From the NCBI RefSeq assembly GCF_014197445.1, contig NZ_JACIFO010000001.1, positions 62,001-126,000 of the forward strand: 64,000 bases of DNA, read 5' to 3'. The notes under the pieces are model-generated. The model did not search any database. It had not been told where the DNA came from and saw nothing but the letters and a program-made list of their open reading frames with translations. This DNA comes from Mesonia hippocampi (lineage in GTDB: Bacteria > Bacteroidota > Bacteroidia > Flavobacteriales > Flavobacteriaceae). The position numbers and the translations under genes are program-made. Shown here piece after piece: positions 45,177 through 54,699 of the stretch (positions are counted from its first letter, which is position 1; each line of letters starts with the position of its first letter).

Positions 45177-46208
45177 ATGATAGTGATGAGAAATATATTT
45201 TATTTATTTATTGGTGTATTGTTTTTTAGCGCATGTAGTAATGATGATTATGAAAAAATACTGCCTAAAAATCCAGCATTAGCCGTACAAATACCCGAAA
45301 ATTTCCCAGCGGTAAATGCTGCCTATTATACCAACACACCAACAGAATTTGGGGTAGCATTAGGAGAAAAACTATTTAACGATAAACGTTTTAGTACAGA
45401 TAATAGCATTTCTTGTGCTAGTTGCCATATACAAAGTCATGCTTTTGCCGATGATAAACCTCGTGCAATAGGCGTAGCGAATAGAGAAGGAATAAGAAAT
45501 ACCCCACCAATACAAAATTTAGCTTTTATGAAATTCTATAATTGGGATGGGAGTAAACTTCAGTTAGAAAAACAAGCGATAGTTCCTATTATAACACATG
45601 AAGAGATGGATTCTTCATTATCTCAAGTAATAGCCAAAATTAGTAAAGATGAGGATTATACAGCGCTATTTATTAAAGCGTTTGGCGATGAAGAAATAAC
45701 TTCAGACAGAATTTATAAGAGCATAGCGCAATACGAATACACCTTGATTTCAGCCAACAGTAAATACGATAAAGTAGTTCGGGATAAAACAGAAACATTT
45801 ACCGAAACAGAGCAGCAAGGTTATGAAGTTTTTCAACAGAAATGTGCCAGTTGTCATGCTACGGCCTTATTTACCGACCAAAGTTTTAGAAACATAGGTT
45901 TCCCGCTAAATACAAACACAAACGAGACAGGAAGAGCAAGAGTTACAGGAAACCTGGAGGATTATATGAGTTTTCGTGTGCCGAGTTTAAGAAACATAGC
46001 TTATACAGCTCCTTACGGAAGTTTTGGGCAGTTTAACACCTTAAAAGAAGTGTTGGATTATTTTGATGAAGGTGTTTTAGAGGCCGATAATTTAGACCCT
46101 ATTTTTAAAGAAAATAACAACAGTATTCCGCTTACCGAGCAAGAAAAAGAACAACTTATTGCTTTTATGCATACTTTGAGTGATGCTAAATTTGTATCTG
46201 GAAAATAA
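45177..46208 (+). CDS. Diheme cytochrome c peroxidase-like protein (MbnH/MauG family)
   Basis: 343 residues with lipobox FFSAC (Cys20); an ATG at 45186 would remove three residues. Two c-type haem sites: CASCH at 80-84 and CASCH at 223-227. Regions around them fit the bacterial diheme peroxidase/MauG group: GEKLFNDKRFSTDNSISC, RNTPPIQNLAFMKFYNWDG, FRVPSLRNIAYTAPYGSFG. MbnH members oxidise a Trp of their MbnP partner to kynurenine. It directly follows the MbnP-like gene, which favours this role over simple hydrogen peroxide removal. Confidence 0.9.
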   Translation: MIVMRNIFYLFIGVLFFSACSNDDYEKILPKNPALAVQIPENFPAVNAAYYTNTPTEFGVALGEKLFNDKRFSTDNSISCASCHIQSHAFADDKPRAIGVANREGIRNTPPIQNLAFMKFYNWDGSKLQLEKQAIVPIITHEEMDSSLSQVIAKISKDEDYTALFIKAFGDEEITSDRIYKSIAQYEYTLISANSKYDKVVRDKTETFTETEQQGYEVFQQKCASCHATALFTDQSFRNIGFPLNTNTNETGRARVTGNLEDYMSFRVPSLRNIAYTAPYGSFGQFNTLKEVLDYFDEGVLEADNLDPIFKENNNSIPLTEQEKEQLIAFMHTLSDAKFVSGK

Positions 46209-46222
46209 GTTTAGGTTTCGGT

Positions 46223-46813
46223 TTATAATTTAAGGAGCTCTGTTTGGGTATAGGTTTTTAGCTCATCAAAAAACAATTTAAATTCATCTTCAAACAAGGT
46301 GTAATTTTCTTCTAAGGTTTTTACGGCATTTTGCAGGGAAATCTCTCTTTTTATGCGTTTGCTCATTTGCGATAAAATATAATGTAAACCTTCTAGAGAA
46401 GCATAACAGGTTAACCAATTTTCTTTTACCATAATAGGGTATAGGTTTTTAATTCTATCAGGAAGAATTTCAAAATTAGTTTTTAAAAGTTGATAAAAAT
46501 CGGCAGCATAAACACCTAAACTCTTATCATGATAAATTTCCCAGTTTTTAGCCAGAAAATGGTCGAAAACCACATCGATAATCACCATATTATAATGCCT
46601 AAATTCATCAAAAAAACGATGAGCACTTTGATAAACCAGCTTATGTGTATCGGTAAAACTATCTATTTTTCGGTGTAAAATAATACCGGTTTGGATTTCG
46701 GGAGGGTAGGCTAAGTAACTTTTTCCTTTAATGCCGTCAGCTATAAAGTTTCCTATCTGAATATTTGTATTAGTACCTGAAAGGTAGATGTGTGCAAGGT
46801 AATTCATGCGCAT
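46223..46813 (-). CDS. Acyl carrier protein phosphodiesterase (AcpH-like)
   Basis: 196 residues. AcpH removes the phosphopantetheine group from ACP. The family N-terminus is clear: MNYLAHIYLSG, IGNFIADGIKGK and GIILHRKIDSFTD, followed by VVFDHFLAKNW. The His/Asp set of these motifs would bind a metal. A second ATG two codons downstream (MNYLAH) is equally good as start. It is convergent with the copper locus. Confidence 0.88.
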   Translation of the reverse strand: MRMNYLAHIYLSGTNTNIQIGNFIADGIKGKSYLAYPPEIQTGIILHRKIDSFTDTHKLVYQSAHRFFDEFRHYNMVIIDVVFDHFLAKNWEIYHDKSLGVYAADFYQLLKTNFEILPDRIKNLYPIMVKENWLTCYASLEGLHYILSQMSKRIKREISLQNAVKTLEENYTLFEDEFKLFFDELKTYTQTELLKL

Positions 46814-46931
46814 AAAAATACTATAAATAAATTAACAAGCTTTATTTTTAGCATTTTAATTGCCATTTTGTAACGATATCTCGTACTTTAGCAGAACACT
46901 AATCTTAAACTATTAAAAGCAGAAAACATTT

Positions 46932-48320
46932 ATGACATTAATAAAATCTATTTCAGGATTTCGCGGAACCATAGGAGGAAGAACAGACGATAACCTAACC
47001 CCCGTAGATGCGGTAAAATTTGCAGCCGCTTATGGTACTTGGGTAAAACAACAATTGCCTAAAGAAAACTATAGAATTGTAGTTGGGAGAGATGCTCGAA
47101 TTTCGGGCGAGATGATACAAGAATTAGTAATGAATACGCTTGTAGGCTTAGGAATTCAGGTAATCGATTTAGGGCTATCTACCACACCAACAGTAGAAGT
47201 TGCTGTGCCTATGGAGCATGCCGATGGCGGAATTATTCTTACCGCTAGCCATAACCCTAAACAATGGAATGCCTTAAAATTGCTAAATAATAAAGGAGAG
47301 TTTATTAATGCAGAAGAAGGAGCTAGAGTTTTAGAAATTGCCGAAAAACAAGATTTTATATTTGCTGAGGTAGATGATTTAGGGAAAATCACTAAAAACG
47401 ATGCTTATATCGATATGCATATCGATGAGATTTTAGACTTAGAATTGGTAAATACCGAGGCCATCAAAAAAGCTAAATTTAGCGTAGTAGTCGATGCAGT
47501 AAATTCTACAGGAGGTATAGCCATCCCATTATTGTTAGAACGATTAGGCGTAGAAACTATAAAATTATATTGTGAGCCTACGGGAGAATTTCCACACAAC
47601 CCAGAACCTTTAAAAGAACACTTAACCGATATTTGTAAAAAAGTACTTCAAGAAAAAGCCAATTTAGGCGTAGTGGTAGATCCAGATGTAGACAGGCTTG
47701 CCATTATAGATGAGAACGGACAAATGTTTGGAGAAGAATATACCTTAGTTGCCGTAGCAGATTATATCTTAGGACATAAAAAAGGAAATACGGTAAGCAA
47801 CTTATCATCATCAAGAGCTTTACGAGATGTTACCGAAAAGCATGGAGGAACTTACAGCGCAAGTGCAGTAGGAGAGGTAAATGTGGTAAAATTAATGAAA
47901 GATACTCAAGCCGTAATAGGAGGAGAAGGAAATGGCGGAATTATTTATCCAGAGTTGCACTATGGTCGAGATAGTTTGGTAGGGATTGCCCTGTTTTTAT
48001 CTTTACTAGCAGAGCGCTCCATCAGTGTTTCTGAGTTAAGAAAAACCTACCCTGCATATTATATGGCAAAAAACAAAATCCAGTTAACACCAAGCTTAGA
48101 TGTAGATACTATTTTGGCTACCATAGCACAGCGTTACCAAAAGGAAGAAATTTCTACCGTAGATGGGGTAAAAATAGATTTTCCAGAAAATTGGGTGCAT
48201 TTACGAAAATCGAATACAGAACCTATTATCAGAATTTATACCGAAGCAAAAACTCAAGAAACTGCCGATATTCTAGCCGAAAAATTTATAGCAGAAATTA
48301 AAGAAATTGCAGGCATATAA
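46932..48320 (+). CDS. glmM: Phosphoglucosamine mutase
   Basis: Converts glucosamine-6-phosphate to glucosamine-1-phosphate for UDP-GlcNAc, hence peptidoglycan and lipid A. 462 residues. Phosphoserine loop TASHNPKQWNALK (Ser near residue 103), metal loop DPDVDRLAI (about 253-261), sugar-binding GEGNGGI (about 335), and the phosphate-binding RKSNTEPIIRIY near the C-terminus. Phosphomannomutase activity cannot be ruled out, but the assignment is usual in Bacteroidota. It abuts the convergent acyltransferase gene with no spacing. Confidence 0.93.
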   Translation: MTLIKSISGFRGTIGGRTDDNLTPVDAVKFAAAYGTWVKQQLPKENYRIVVGRDARISGEMIQELVMNTLVGLGIQVIDLGLSTTPTVEVAVPMEHADGGIILTASHNPKQWNALKLLNNKGEFINAEEGARVLEIAEKQDFIFAEVDDLGKITKNDAYIDMHIDEILDLELVNTEAIKKAKFSVVVDAVNSTGGIAIPLLLERLGVETIKLYCEPTGEFPHNPEPLKEHLTDICKKVLQEKANLGVVVDPDVDRLAIIDENGQMFGEEYTLVAVADYILGHKKGNTVSNLSSSRALRDVTEKHGGTYSASAVGEVNVVKLMKDTQAVIGGEGNGGIIYPELHYGRDSLVGIALFLSLLAERSISVSELRKTYPAYYMAKNKIQLTPSLDVDTILATIAQRYQKEEISTVDGVKIDFPENWVHLRKSNTEPIIRIYTEAKTQETADILAEKFIAEIKEIAGI

Positions 48321-49193
48321 TTACTTGGCGTGTTTCCAGCGTTTATGACTCCATAAATAATATTCGGGTTGCTTGATAATTTGTTTTTCGAGCAACTCGA
48401 AATATTTATCGGTAATTTTATAATCCTCAAAATCTTTAGGATTATCAGTAATAGGGATAAACGTGGCTTGGTAGTAACCGCGTTTTACTTTTTCTATTTG
48501 TAAATAAGTAATGGCATAATCTAAGCGTTTAGCAATTACTTCGCTGCCTATAAAAACAGGTACTTCTCTTCCTAAAAAGTTTCGCCAATATTTTGTATTT
48601 CCCCCTTTTGGCGCTTGGTCGGCTATCATGCCGTAACTCGCTAAAACTTTATCTTGCTTATCTTTAAACATTTGTTTGTGTACTGTTTTAGTATCGAGCA
48701 TGGTGGTATTTTGTCGACTTCTTATTTTTCGAATAAGCTTATCAAAATAAGGGTTTTTTATACGTTTATAAATTCCATAACCTTTATAGTGTAACCCATA
48801 ATAATGCAATGCTGTAACCCATTCGTAACTCGCATAATGCCCCATCATAACAACATGGCTTTTATTTAAGGTTTGTAAACGAGTTAGCTCTTCTGGATTG
48901 GTAATTACAAATCGTTTTTTTAATTCATCATCAGTGATGGTTAAGCTCTTAATCATCTCCAAAAACAAGTCGCAAAAATGCAAGTGAAACTTGGTTTTAA
49001 TTTCCTTTATTTCTTGTTTAGATTTGTTAGGGAAAGCATGAGTTAAGTTGCTGGTAATTACTTTTCGGCGGTAGCCTATTAGGTTAAAAACAATAAAACT
49101 AACAGCGGTAGCTACTAGGTAAATTCCTTTAAAAGGAAGTTTGGAAATAAACCATAATAAAGGGTAGGAAATAATATAGATAAACCGCTGCAT
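48321..49193 (-). CDS. Lipid A biosynthesis acyltransferase (LpxL/HtrB family)
   Basis: 290 residues. Transfers a secondary acyl chain to lipid A at the inner membrane. The catalytic His-x4-Glu box is MGHYASYEW (His118-area), with substrate-binding parts ADQAPKGG and VPVFIGSEVIAKRL. An N-terminal membrane anchor (about 4-38, ISYPLLWFISKLPF) is present. The stop is adjacent to the glmM stop on the other strand. Confidence 0.92.
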   Translation of the reverse strand: MQRFIYIISYPLLWFISKLPFKGIYLVATAVSFIVFNLIGYRRKVITSNLTHAFPNKSKQEIKEIKTKFHLHFCDLFLEMIKSLTITDDELKKRFVITNPEELTRLQTLNKSHVVMMGHYASYEWVTALHYYGLHYKGYGIYKRIKNPYFDKLIRKIRSRQNTTMLDTKTVHKQMFKDKQDKVLASYGMIADQAPKGGNTKYWRNFLGREVPVFIGSEVIAKRLDYAITYLQIEKVKRGYYQATFIPITDNPKDFEDYKITDKYFELLEKQIIKQPEYYLWSHKRWKHAK

Positions 49194-49304
49194 AAATCGT
49201 TCAAGTATTTAGCCTCCAAAGATACAGTATATTTTTAAAAAATTACACTAATCGGTTTTCATCTAAGGCGGTTTATTTATCTTTACCCAAATAAGATTTA
49301 CAAT

Positions 49305-49943
49305 ATGAATATGATAACCTTAACCATTATAGCCATCAATGTTATTCTTTCTATAAAGGGTTTTAATGATGCTGTTTTTTTCGAAAAATATAAATTTAAT
49401 ATCGGGGCTATACAACGAGGAGAAAAAATAAGACTATTAACTTCGGGGTTTTTGCATGTAGATGTTTCTCACTTGTTTTTAAACATGCTAACCTTATACT
49501 TTTTTGCCGATGTTGTTATTCATTATTTAGGGAATATAGGCTTTGTTTTGGTATATTTAGGAAGTTTGATTTTAGGAAATTTAGTTTCGTTATTTTTCCA
49601 TAAAAAAGAATATTATTACAGTGCGGTAGGGGCAAGCGGTGCGGTAATGGGAGTTTTGTATGCTTCTATTTTATTGCAACCCGATATGATGTTAGGACTC
49701 TTTTTTTTAATTCCTATTCCTGCTTATATTTTTGGAATTGGTTACCTGCTTTATTCTATATACGGAATGAAAAATAGGATGGATAATATTGGTCATGATG
49801 CCCATTTTGGTGGTGCAATGGGCGGATATTTTATTACGCTTATAATAAACCCGTGGGTAATTACACAACATACATTAATGACTATTTTATTAGTAATTCC
49901 TATAATAATCTTGTTTGTTTTACAACGAAAAGGTAAACTTTAA
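49305..49943 (+). CDS. Rhomboid-family intramembrane serine protease
   Basis: 212 residues, six membrane helices. Catalytic Ser in GASGAVMG (about residue 107-114) and His in GHDAHFGGAMGG (about 161-172), with the conserved HLFLNMLTLYFFAD in helix 2. All key residues are present, so it should be an active protease. ATGs at 49305 and 49311 are both possible. Substrate unknown. Confidence 0.93.
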   Translation: MNMITLTIIAINVILSIKGFNDAVFFEKYKFNIGAIQRGEKIRLLTSGFLHVDVSHLFLNMLTLYFFADVVIHYLGNIGFVLVYLGSLILGNLVSLFFHKKEYYYSAVGASGAVMGVLYASILLQPDMMLGLFFLIPIPAYIFGIGYLLYSIYGMKNRMDNIGHDAHFGGAMGGYFITLIINPWVITQHTLMTILLVIPIIILFVLQRKGKL

Positions 49944-50000
49944 AAGGTTTGGTATCATTATTGTTTTAAGCTACGTATAAATTAATAAACATTATATTCT

Positions 50001-50678
50001 ATGAAAAAATTAGTTATTGCATTAACCTTAATTACTAGTGGTTTATCTGCACAAAACCAACCACAAGGCGTACACGTTACAGGAGAAGGAGTTGTAAATG
50101 TTGTTCCAGATCAAGTATTGATAGATGTACGTGTAGAGCATGAAGGAGATACTGCCATTGAAGTAAAAAATAAAACCGATCAAGATGTAGATAAGGTTTT
50201 TAAATTTTTAAAGAAAGAAGGAATTGCCGAAAAATATGTGCAAACAGAACGTATAAGTTTAAACAAAAACTACCAATACAATACCAAAACATACAGGTAT
50301 GTAGCTAGCCAAAGTATTTCTATTAAGCTTGTTGATATTAGTAAGTACGAAAACGTTATAGCAGGTTTACTAAATGCAGGAATAAATAGGATAGGAAATG
50401 TAAACTTTACAAGCTCTAAACTAGACGAGTTAACCAAGCAAGCTAGAGTAAAGGCGATAAAAGATGCCAAAGAAAAAGCGAAAGTATTTGCCGATGCTTT
50501 AGGGCAGGATTTAGGAAAAGCAATTTATATCTCAGAAAGCAACAATCATTACCCAGGACCTATGTACAAAACAATGGCAATGGAAAGCAGCGCCAGAGGA
50601 GGTAACGATAAACAAACCATAGCGGTTGGTGAGATGCAAATAAAAGTAGATGTACAAGTAAACTTTGCGTTACATTAA
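50001..50678 (+). CDS. SIMPL-domain periplasmic protein (DUF541)
   Basis: 225 residues, signal peptide ending SAQNQ. The SIMPL domain reads VHVTGEGVVNVVPDQVLIDV, YQYNTKTYRYVASQSISIK, and the closing AIKDAKEKAKVFADALGQ. Members form oligomers of unknown role, some linked to oxidative stress. A terminator follows. Confidence 0.9.
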   Translation: MKKLVIALTLITSGLSAQNQPQGVHVTGEGVVNVVPDQVLIDVRVEHEGDTAIEVKNKTDQDVDKVFKFLKKEGIAEKYVQTERISLNKNYQYNTKTYRYVASQSISIKLVDISKYENVIAGLLNAGINRIGNVNFTSSKLDELTKQARVKAIKDAKEKAKVFADALGQDLGKAIYISESNNHYPGPMYKTMAMESSARGGNDKQTIAVGEMQIKVDVQVNFALH

Positions 50679-50700
50679 GCAATAGACTTATTAAATAAAA

Positions 50701-50735
50701 AAATCCGTTGAAGTTAATTTCAACGGATTTTTTTA
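50701..50735 (+). terminator. Terminator after the SIMPL gene
   Basis: AAATCCGTTGAA (50701-50712) / TTCAACGGATTT (50719-50730) and a T run. Confidence 0.9.
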
Positions 50736-50860
50736 TGGCAGGTAGTAAATACTATTGGTTTCGTAGTATATAATATCTCTACTCGAATTTTATAGCACAG
50801 TCTTATATCAAAACTCGATGATATTATTAAGGAATGGAAGATTTAAAAACCTCTTAATAA

Positions 50861-50900
50861 AAATAAACCAGAATTATTCTTTTATAATTCTGGTTTATTT
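50861..50900. terminator. Second, convergent terminator
   Basis: AAATAAACCAGAATTA (50861-50876) / TAATTCTGGTTTATTT (50885-50900), a perfect 16-bp stem with an 8-base loop, T-rich on the right. It stands between the SIMPL gene and the convergent gene at 50986; the space 50736-50860 holds nothing I recognise. Confidence 0.85.
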
Positions 50901-50985
50901 TTTGTTCTTATCTATTTACGAAGCTTAAGATTCTATCATCGTAATAGGTTTTCAACTTGGCACAAATGATAATAATACTAGCTAT

Positions 50986-51579
50986 TTAACTATGTAGTTT
51001 TCGTTCAGCTTGTTGCATTTTTAGTTTCAACTCTTTAAGCCTAATCTCTTGATCCATTAACTTTAATTGCTCTTTTTGAATTTTTGCAGGAGACATTTTC
51101 CCCTTCAGCTTTTGCTTTTCAAATTTATTTTTAGCTTTCTCTAGTTTAAGCTGCGCTTTGTGATATTTATCGGTAGCCTTTAAATAATTTTTTTCTGCTT
51201 TTTCTGCTTTTTTTATTGCTTTCGCTTCAGCTTTTGCTTTTTTTGCAGCTTGCTTTAGCTCTCGTTCAGCTTGTTTTTGTTGCGCTTTGGCTAATTTTTC
51301 TTCTTCTTTTATTCTTTCGGCCTCAGCTTTTAGTCTTGCTTGCTCTGCATCTACTCTTTTTGTATCAAGTTGAGCTTTTTTTTCAGAGTTTTCATGCGCT
51401 TTTATTTGCAACTTGTTTTCTTTAGCAGTATTGTTAAAATTAGATTTTTCTAAAAGAATTACTTTGGGAGAAACCGCAGTAGAATCTGTGGTAACTTTCT
51501 GTTCTGTTTGAGAATCTTGTGCAAATAAAGTAGCCGAAATAGATAAAAATAAACCTAAAAATACGTTTTTAACTGTCAT
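50986..51579 (-). CDS. Secreted Lys/Ala/Glu-rich coiled-coil protein
   Basis: 197 residues. Signal peptide ending TLFAQD, a Ser/Thr-rich linker, then an almost continuous charged helix from about residue 60 to the end (ARLKAEAERIKEEEKLAKAQ, ELKQAAKKAKAEAKAIKKAE). Heptad spacing supports a coiled coil. No known domain. It could bind peptidoglycan or nucleic acid through its positive charge, but this is only a guess. Confidence 0.75.
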   Translation of the reverse strand: MTVKNVFLGLFLSISATLFAQDSQTEQKVTTDSTAVSPKVILLEKSNFNNTAKENKLQIKAHENSEKKAQLDTKRVDAEQARLKAEAERIKEEEKLAKAQQKQAERELKQAAKKAKAEAKAIKKAEKAEKNYLKATDKYHKAQLKLEKAKNKFEKQKLKGKMSPAKIQKEQLKLMDQEIRLKELKLKMQQAERKLHS

Positions 51580-51760
51580 AATCTTTTTAATATGTTTTTT
51601 ATTTTAGACACGAAAAGTATATAAAAGTCATGTAAAAATAAGCTATTTATAGATAATGTTTGTATATTATTGATAGTAAATAGGTTACATTAAGCGTTTT
51701 GTTGAAAAAAAGAAACCGAAAACACTAAGGTTAAATATCTTTACTAACTATTAGATTTTG

Positions 51761-51768
51761 TATCTTTG
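51761..51768 (+). promoter_or_regulatory. TAnnTTTG -7 box for lipA
   Basis: TATCTTTG, a perfect -7 match, 21 bases before the lipA ATG. A TTG inside this box opens the lipA frame but is part of the promoter, not a start. Confidence 0.65.
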
Positions 51769-51789
51769 AAGTTTAGAAAAAAGACACTT

Positions 51790-52665
51790 ATGGCAGTAGA
51801 AACGCTAACAAAATCAGATAAAGTAATAAAAAAACCAAAATGGTTACGTGTTAAACTTCCTACAGGAAAGAAATATACCAATTTAAGAAACCTAGTAGAT
51901 AAATACGATTTACATACCATTTGTACCTCAGGAAGCTGCCCTAATATGGGAGAATGTTGGAGTGAAGGAACGGCTACTTTTATGATTTTAGGAAATATTT
52001 GTACTCGTTCTTGCGGTTTTTGTGGCGTAAAAACAGGAAGACCAGATACTGTAGAATGGGATGAACCAGAAAAAGTAGCGCGCTCTATAAAACTTATGGG
52101 GATAAAACATGCGGTAATAACAAGCGTAGATAGAGATGACTTGAAAGATATGGGGTCTATTATTTGGGCAGAAACCGTAAAAGCCATAAGAAGAATGAAT
52201 CCTAACACTACATTAGAAACTCTAATCCCAGATTTTCAAGGGAATGAACGTCACATAGACCGTATTGTAGAAGTTGCACCAGAAGTGGTTTCGCATAACA
52301 TGGAAACGGTAAGAAGGTTAACACGAGAAGTACGTATCCAAGCAAAATATGAACGTAGTTTAGGAGTATTGAAATACCTTAAAGATCAAGGAATAAACAG
52401 AACTAAATCTGGTATAATGCTAGGTCTTGGAGAAAAAGAGGAAGAAGTTATTCAAACATTAGAAGATTTAAAAGCAGCAAATGTAGATGTAGTAACTATA
52501 GGGCAATACTTACAACCTAGTAAAAAACATTTGCCTGTTCAGCAATTTATTACACCAGATCAGTTTGAAATTTATAAAAAAATAGGAGAAGAGCTTGGCT
52601 TTAGACACGTAGAAAGTAGTGCCTTAGTACGCTCTTCCTACAAAGCTCAGAAACACATAAATTAA
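51790..52665 (+). CDS. lipA: Lipoyl synthase
   Basis: Radical-SAM enzyme that inserts two sulfurs into octanoyl groups bound to E2 or GcvH. Start ATG at 51790 (291 residues); the longer frame from 51766 runs into the promoter. Auxiliary cluster motif [13 protein letters not shown] (Cx4Cx5C) and radical-SAM motif CTRSCGFC (Cx3Cx2C) are intact; the Ser near the end expected to bind the auxiliary cluster is in RSSYKAQ. It supplies cofactor for 2-oxoacid dehydrogenases such as the E1 at 27523. It is 3 bases ahead of the GAPDH gene. Confidence 0.97.
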   Translation: MAVETLTKSDKVIKKPKWLRVKLPTGKKYTNLRNLVDKYDLHTICTSGSCPNMGECWSEGTATFMILGNICTRSCGFCGVKTGRPDTVEWDEPEKVARSIKLMGIKHAVITSVDRDDLKDMGSIIWAETVKAIRRMNPNTTLETLIPDFQGNERHIDRIVEVAPEVVSHNMETVRRLTREVRIQAKYERSLGVLKYLKDQGINRTKSGIMLGLGEKEEEVIQTLEDLKAANVDVVTIGQYLQPSKKHLPVQQFITPDQFEIYKKIGEELGFRHVESSALVRSSYKAQKHIN

Positions 52666-52668
52666 CCT

Positions 52669-53676
52669 ATGCAAACTACCATAAAAGTAGCTATAAATGG
52701 CTTTGGACGTATAGGCCGAAGCCTTTTTAGATTGTTGCTCAATCATCCCAACATTACAGTGGTTGCTATTAACGATTTGGCCGATGCGAAAACATTAGCA
52801 CACTTATTAAAATACGATAGTATTCATGGGGTATTACCCAATATGGTTTCGCATAATACCCAAGGTATTTTTGTAGATGATGATTTCTATCCGTTATTGC
52901 AGGAAAGTACCCTAGATAAACTTTCGTGGGAAAAATACCAACCAAATTTTGTTGTAGAAGCAACAGGGAAGTTTAAAGAGAGAGCGCAGTTAGAAAAACA
53001 TATAGAAAATGGAGCAGAACAAGTAATTTTGTCGGTTCCACCAGCAGATGATAGCATTAAAACAATTGTATTGGGAGTGAATGATTATTTACTTACCAAA
53101 GAAGATTATATAGTATCCAATGCCTCTTGTACAACTAATAATGCAGCTCCAATGCTTAAACTTGTACATGAAGCCTTTACGGTAGAGCAAGCTTATATTA
53201 CAACGGTTCATTCGTATACATCAGATCAGAGTTTACACGATAAACCACATCGAGATTTACGCAGAGCTAGGGCTGCAGCACAATCTATTATCCCTACAAC
53301 AACAGGAGCCGCTAAAGCCTTAACTAAAATTTTTCCTGATTTAAGCCATGTTATTGGAGGCTGCGGAATTAGAGTTCCCGTGCCTAATGCTTCCTTAACA
53401 GATATGACACTTAATGTAAAGAAAAAAGCAAGTATAGAAAGCATTAATATGCTTTTTAAAGAAGCTGCCGATAACAAAATGAAAGCTATACTTAGTTATA
53501 CCGAGGATCCTATTGTTTCTATAGATATTATAGGAAATCCGTTTTCTTGTATTTTTGATGCTCAAATGACCTCGGTTATCGATGGGCATTTGGTAAAATT
53601 AATCGGTTGGTATGATAATGAGCGCGGGTATAGCAATAGGCTTGTAGATTTAATACTAAAGCTTCATCACCTTTAA
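52669..53676 (+). CDS. gap: Glyceraldehyde-3-phosphate dehydrogenase
   Basis: 335 residues. NAD-binding GFGRIGRSLFR at the start, catalytic Cys in SNASCTTNN (about residue 148-156) and the C-terminal half with GCGIRVPVPNASLTDMT and WYDNERGYSNR. All catalytic parts are intact. It follows lipA by 3 bases. Its 3' end overlaps the convergent lpxK gene by 21 bases. Flavobacteria often have more than one gap gene; which role this copy has is not visible. Confidence 0.95.
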   Translation: MQTTIKVAINGFGRIGRSLFRLLLNHPNITVVAINDLADAKTLAHLLKYDSIHGVLPNMVSHNTQGIFVDDDFYPLLQESTLDKLSWEKYQPNFVVEATGKFKERAQLEKHIENGAEQVILSVPPADDSIKTIVLGVNDYLLTKEDYIVSNASCTTNNAAPMLKLVHEAFTVEQAYITTVHSYTSDQSLHDKPHRDLRRARAAAQSIIPTTTGAAKALTKIFPDLSHVIGGCGIRVPVPNASLTDMTLNVKKKASIESINMLFKEAADNKMKAILSYTEDPIVSIDIIGNPFSCIFDAQMTSVIDGHLVKLIGWYDNERGYSNRLVDLILKLHHL

Positions 53677-54672
53677 AATTCCTTTTTTAAAAATTTCTGT
53701 ATCATCTAAGATTTTAGTCTCTATAGGTAAATAGAATATTTTATTGTTGGGAATTACATTTTTTAAACGCATATAATCTTTTTGTGTTGTGATGATAAGT
53801 TCTTTTTCTTTTAAGAAAGCGAGTTCTTCTTTAGAAAAATTATGGTGATCTGGATACTTTAAGTGTGTATACTTAAGTTTTTTCTCATTTAAGAAATCTA
53901 ATAAGGGCTTGGGTTTGGCAATACCTGTGACTAATGTAAAATTAGGAAGTTGGGCTAGCGGTAATTGATTTGTTTTATTTTTTACCTTTTCTGCGTAAGA
54001 AATACCCGCAAAAAATACTTGTTGATTTTTCGTAGGGTTTAAACAAGCTATAATGTCTTTTTTTTCTTGTAAGCTAAGTGTATCTGGGCACTTGGTAACA
54101 ATAATATAATTAGCGTTGTTTGCCCTGCTTCTGGGTTCTCTAAGGTTACCAGCAGGGAGAAGGTAATCTCTACAGTATAAATTATCGTATGAAGTGAGCA
54201 GCATGTTAAAACCAGCTTTTATTTTTCGATGCTGAAAAGCATCGTCTAGCAAAATTACCGAAGGTTTTACGGGTAATTTTTGAAGGTTTTTAATCCCTAT
54301 ACGCCTATCTTCACAAACAGCAATATTGGCAAGGGGAAAGTTTTGTTTAAACTGTAAAGGTTCATCGCCAACTTCTTGCGCGGTTTCTTTCCCATTTAGT
54401 AATATAAACCCTTTTGTTTTGCGTTTATAGCCTCTGCTTAGAGTGGCTATATTTTTTAAGTTATTGTTTTCTTGGAATATTTTTAAAAGGAGCTCTATCA
54501 TCGGAGATTTTCCTGTGCCACCAACGCTTAAATTCCCTACGCATATAATAGGGAAATTGTATGAGGTTACTTTTTTTATTCCTAAGGAATAGATAAGGAT
54601 ATGAAAATAAACCCCTAATCCGTACAGTAAGGAAAAGGGGTAGAGGAGTATTTTTCTGAGTTTTTTCTGCAT
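53656..54672 (-). CDS. lpxK: Tetraacyldisaccharide 4'-kinase
   Basis: Adds the 4' phosphate in lipid A synthesis at the inner membrane. 338 residues, N-terminal membrane helix (about 8-30), Walker A GNLSVGGTGKSPMIELL (about 47-63), DDAFQHRKI (about 143-151, Walker B region and family signature). Convergent overlap of 21 bases with gap. Second lipid A gene in the window besides the LpxL-like gene at 48321. Confidence 0.96.
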   Translation of the reverse strand: MQKKLRKILLYPFSLLYGLGVYFHILIYSLGIKKVTSYNFPIICVGNLSVGGTGKSPMIELLLKIFQENNNLKNIATLSRGYKRKTKGFILLNGKETAQEVGDEPLQFKQNFPLANIAVCEDRRIGIKNLQKLPVKPSVILLDDAFQHRKIKAGFNMLLTSYDNLYCRDYLLPAGNLREPRSRANNANYIIVTKCPDTLSLQEKKDIIACLNPTKNQQVFFAGISYAEKVKNKTNQLPLAQLPNFTLVTGIAKPKPLLDFLNEKKLKYTHLKYPDHHNFSKEELAFLKEKELIITTQKDYMRLKNVIPNNKIFYLPIETKILDDTEIFKKGILKVMKL

Positions 54673-54699
54673 AATAAGCTTCTCTAATTGAGCCTGCTT

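Noticed and set aside
51766-51789. Upstream TTG start for lipA
   Set aside because: The TTG is part of the -7 promoter box TATCTTTG, and the added residues are not LipA-like.
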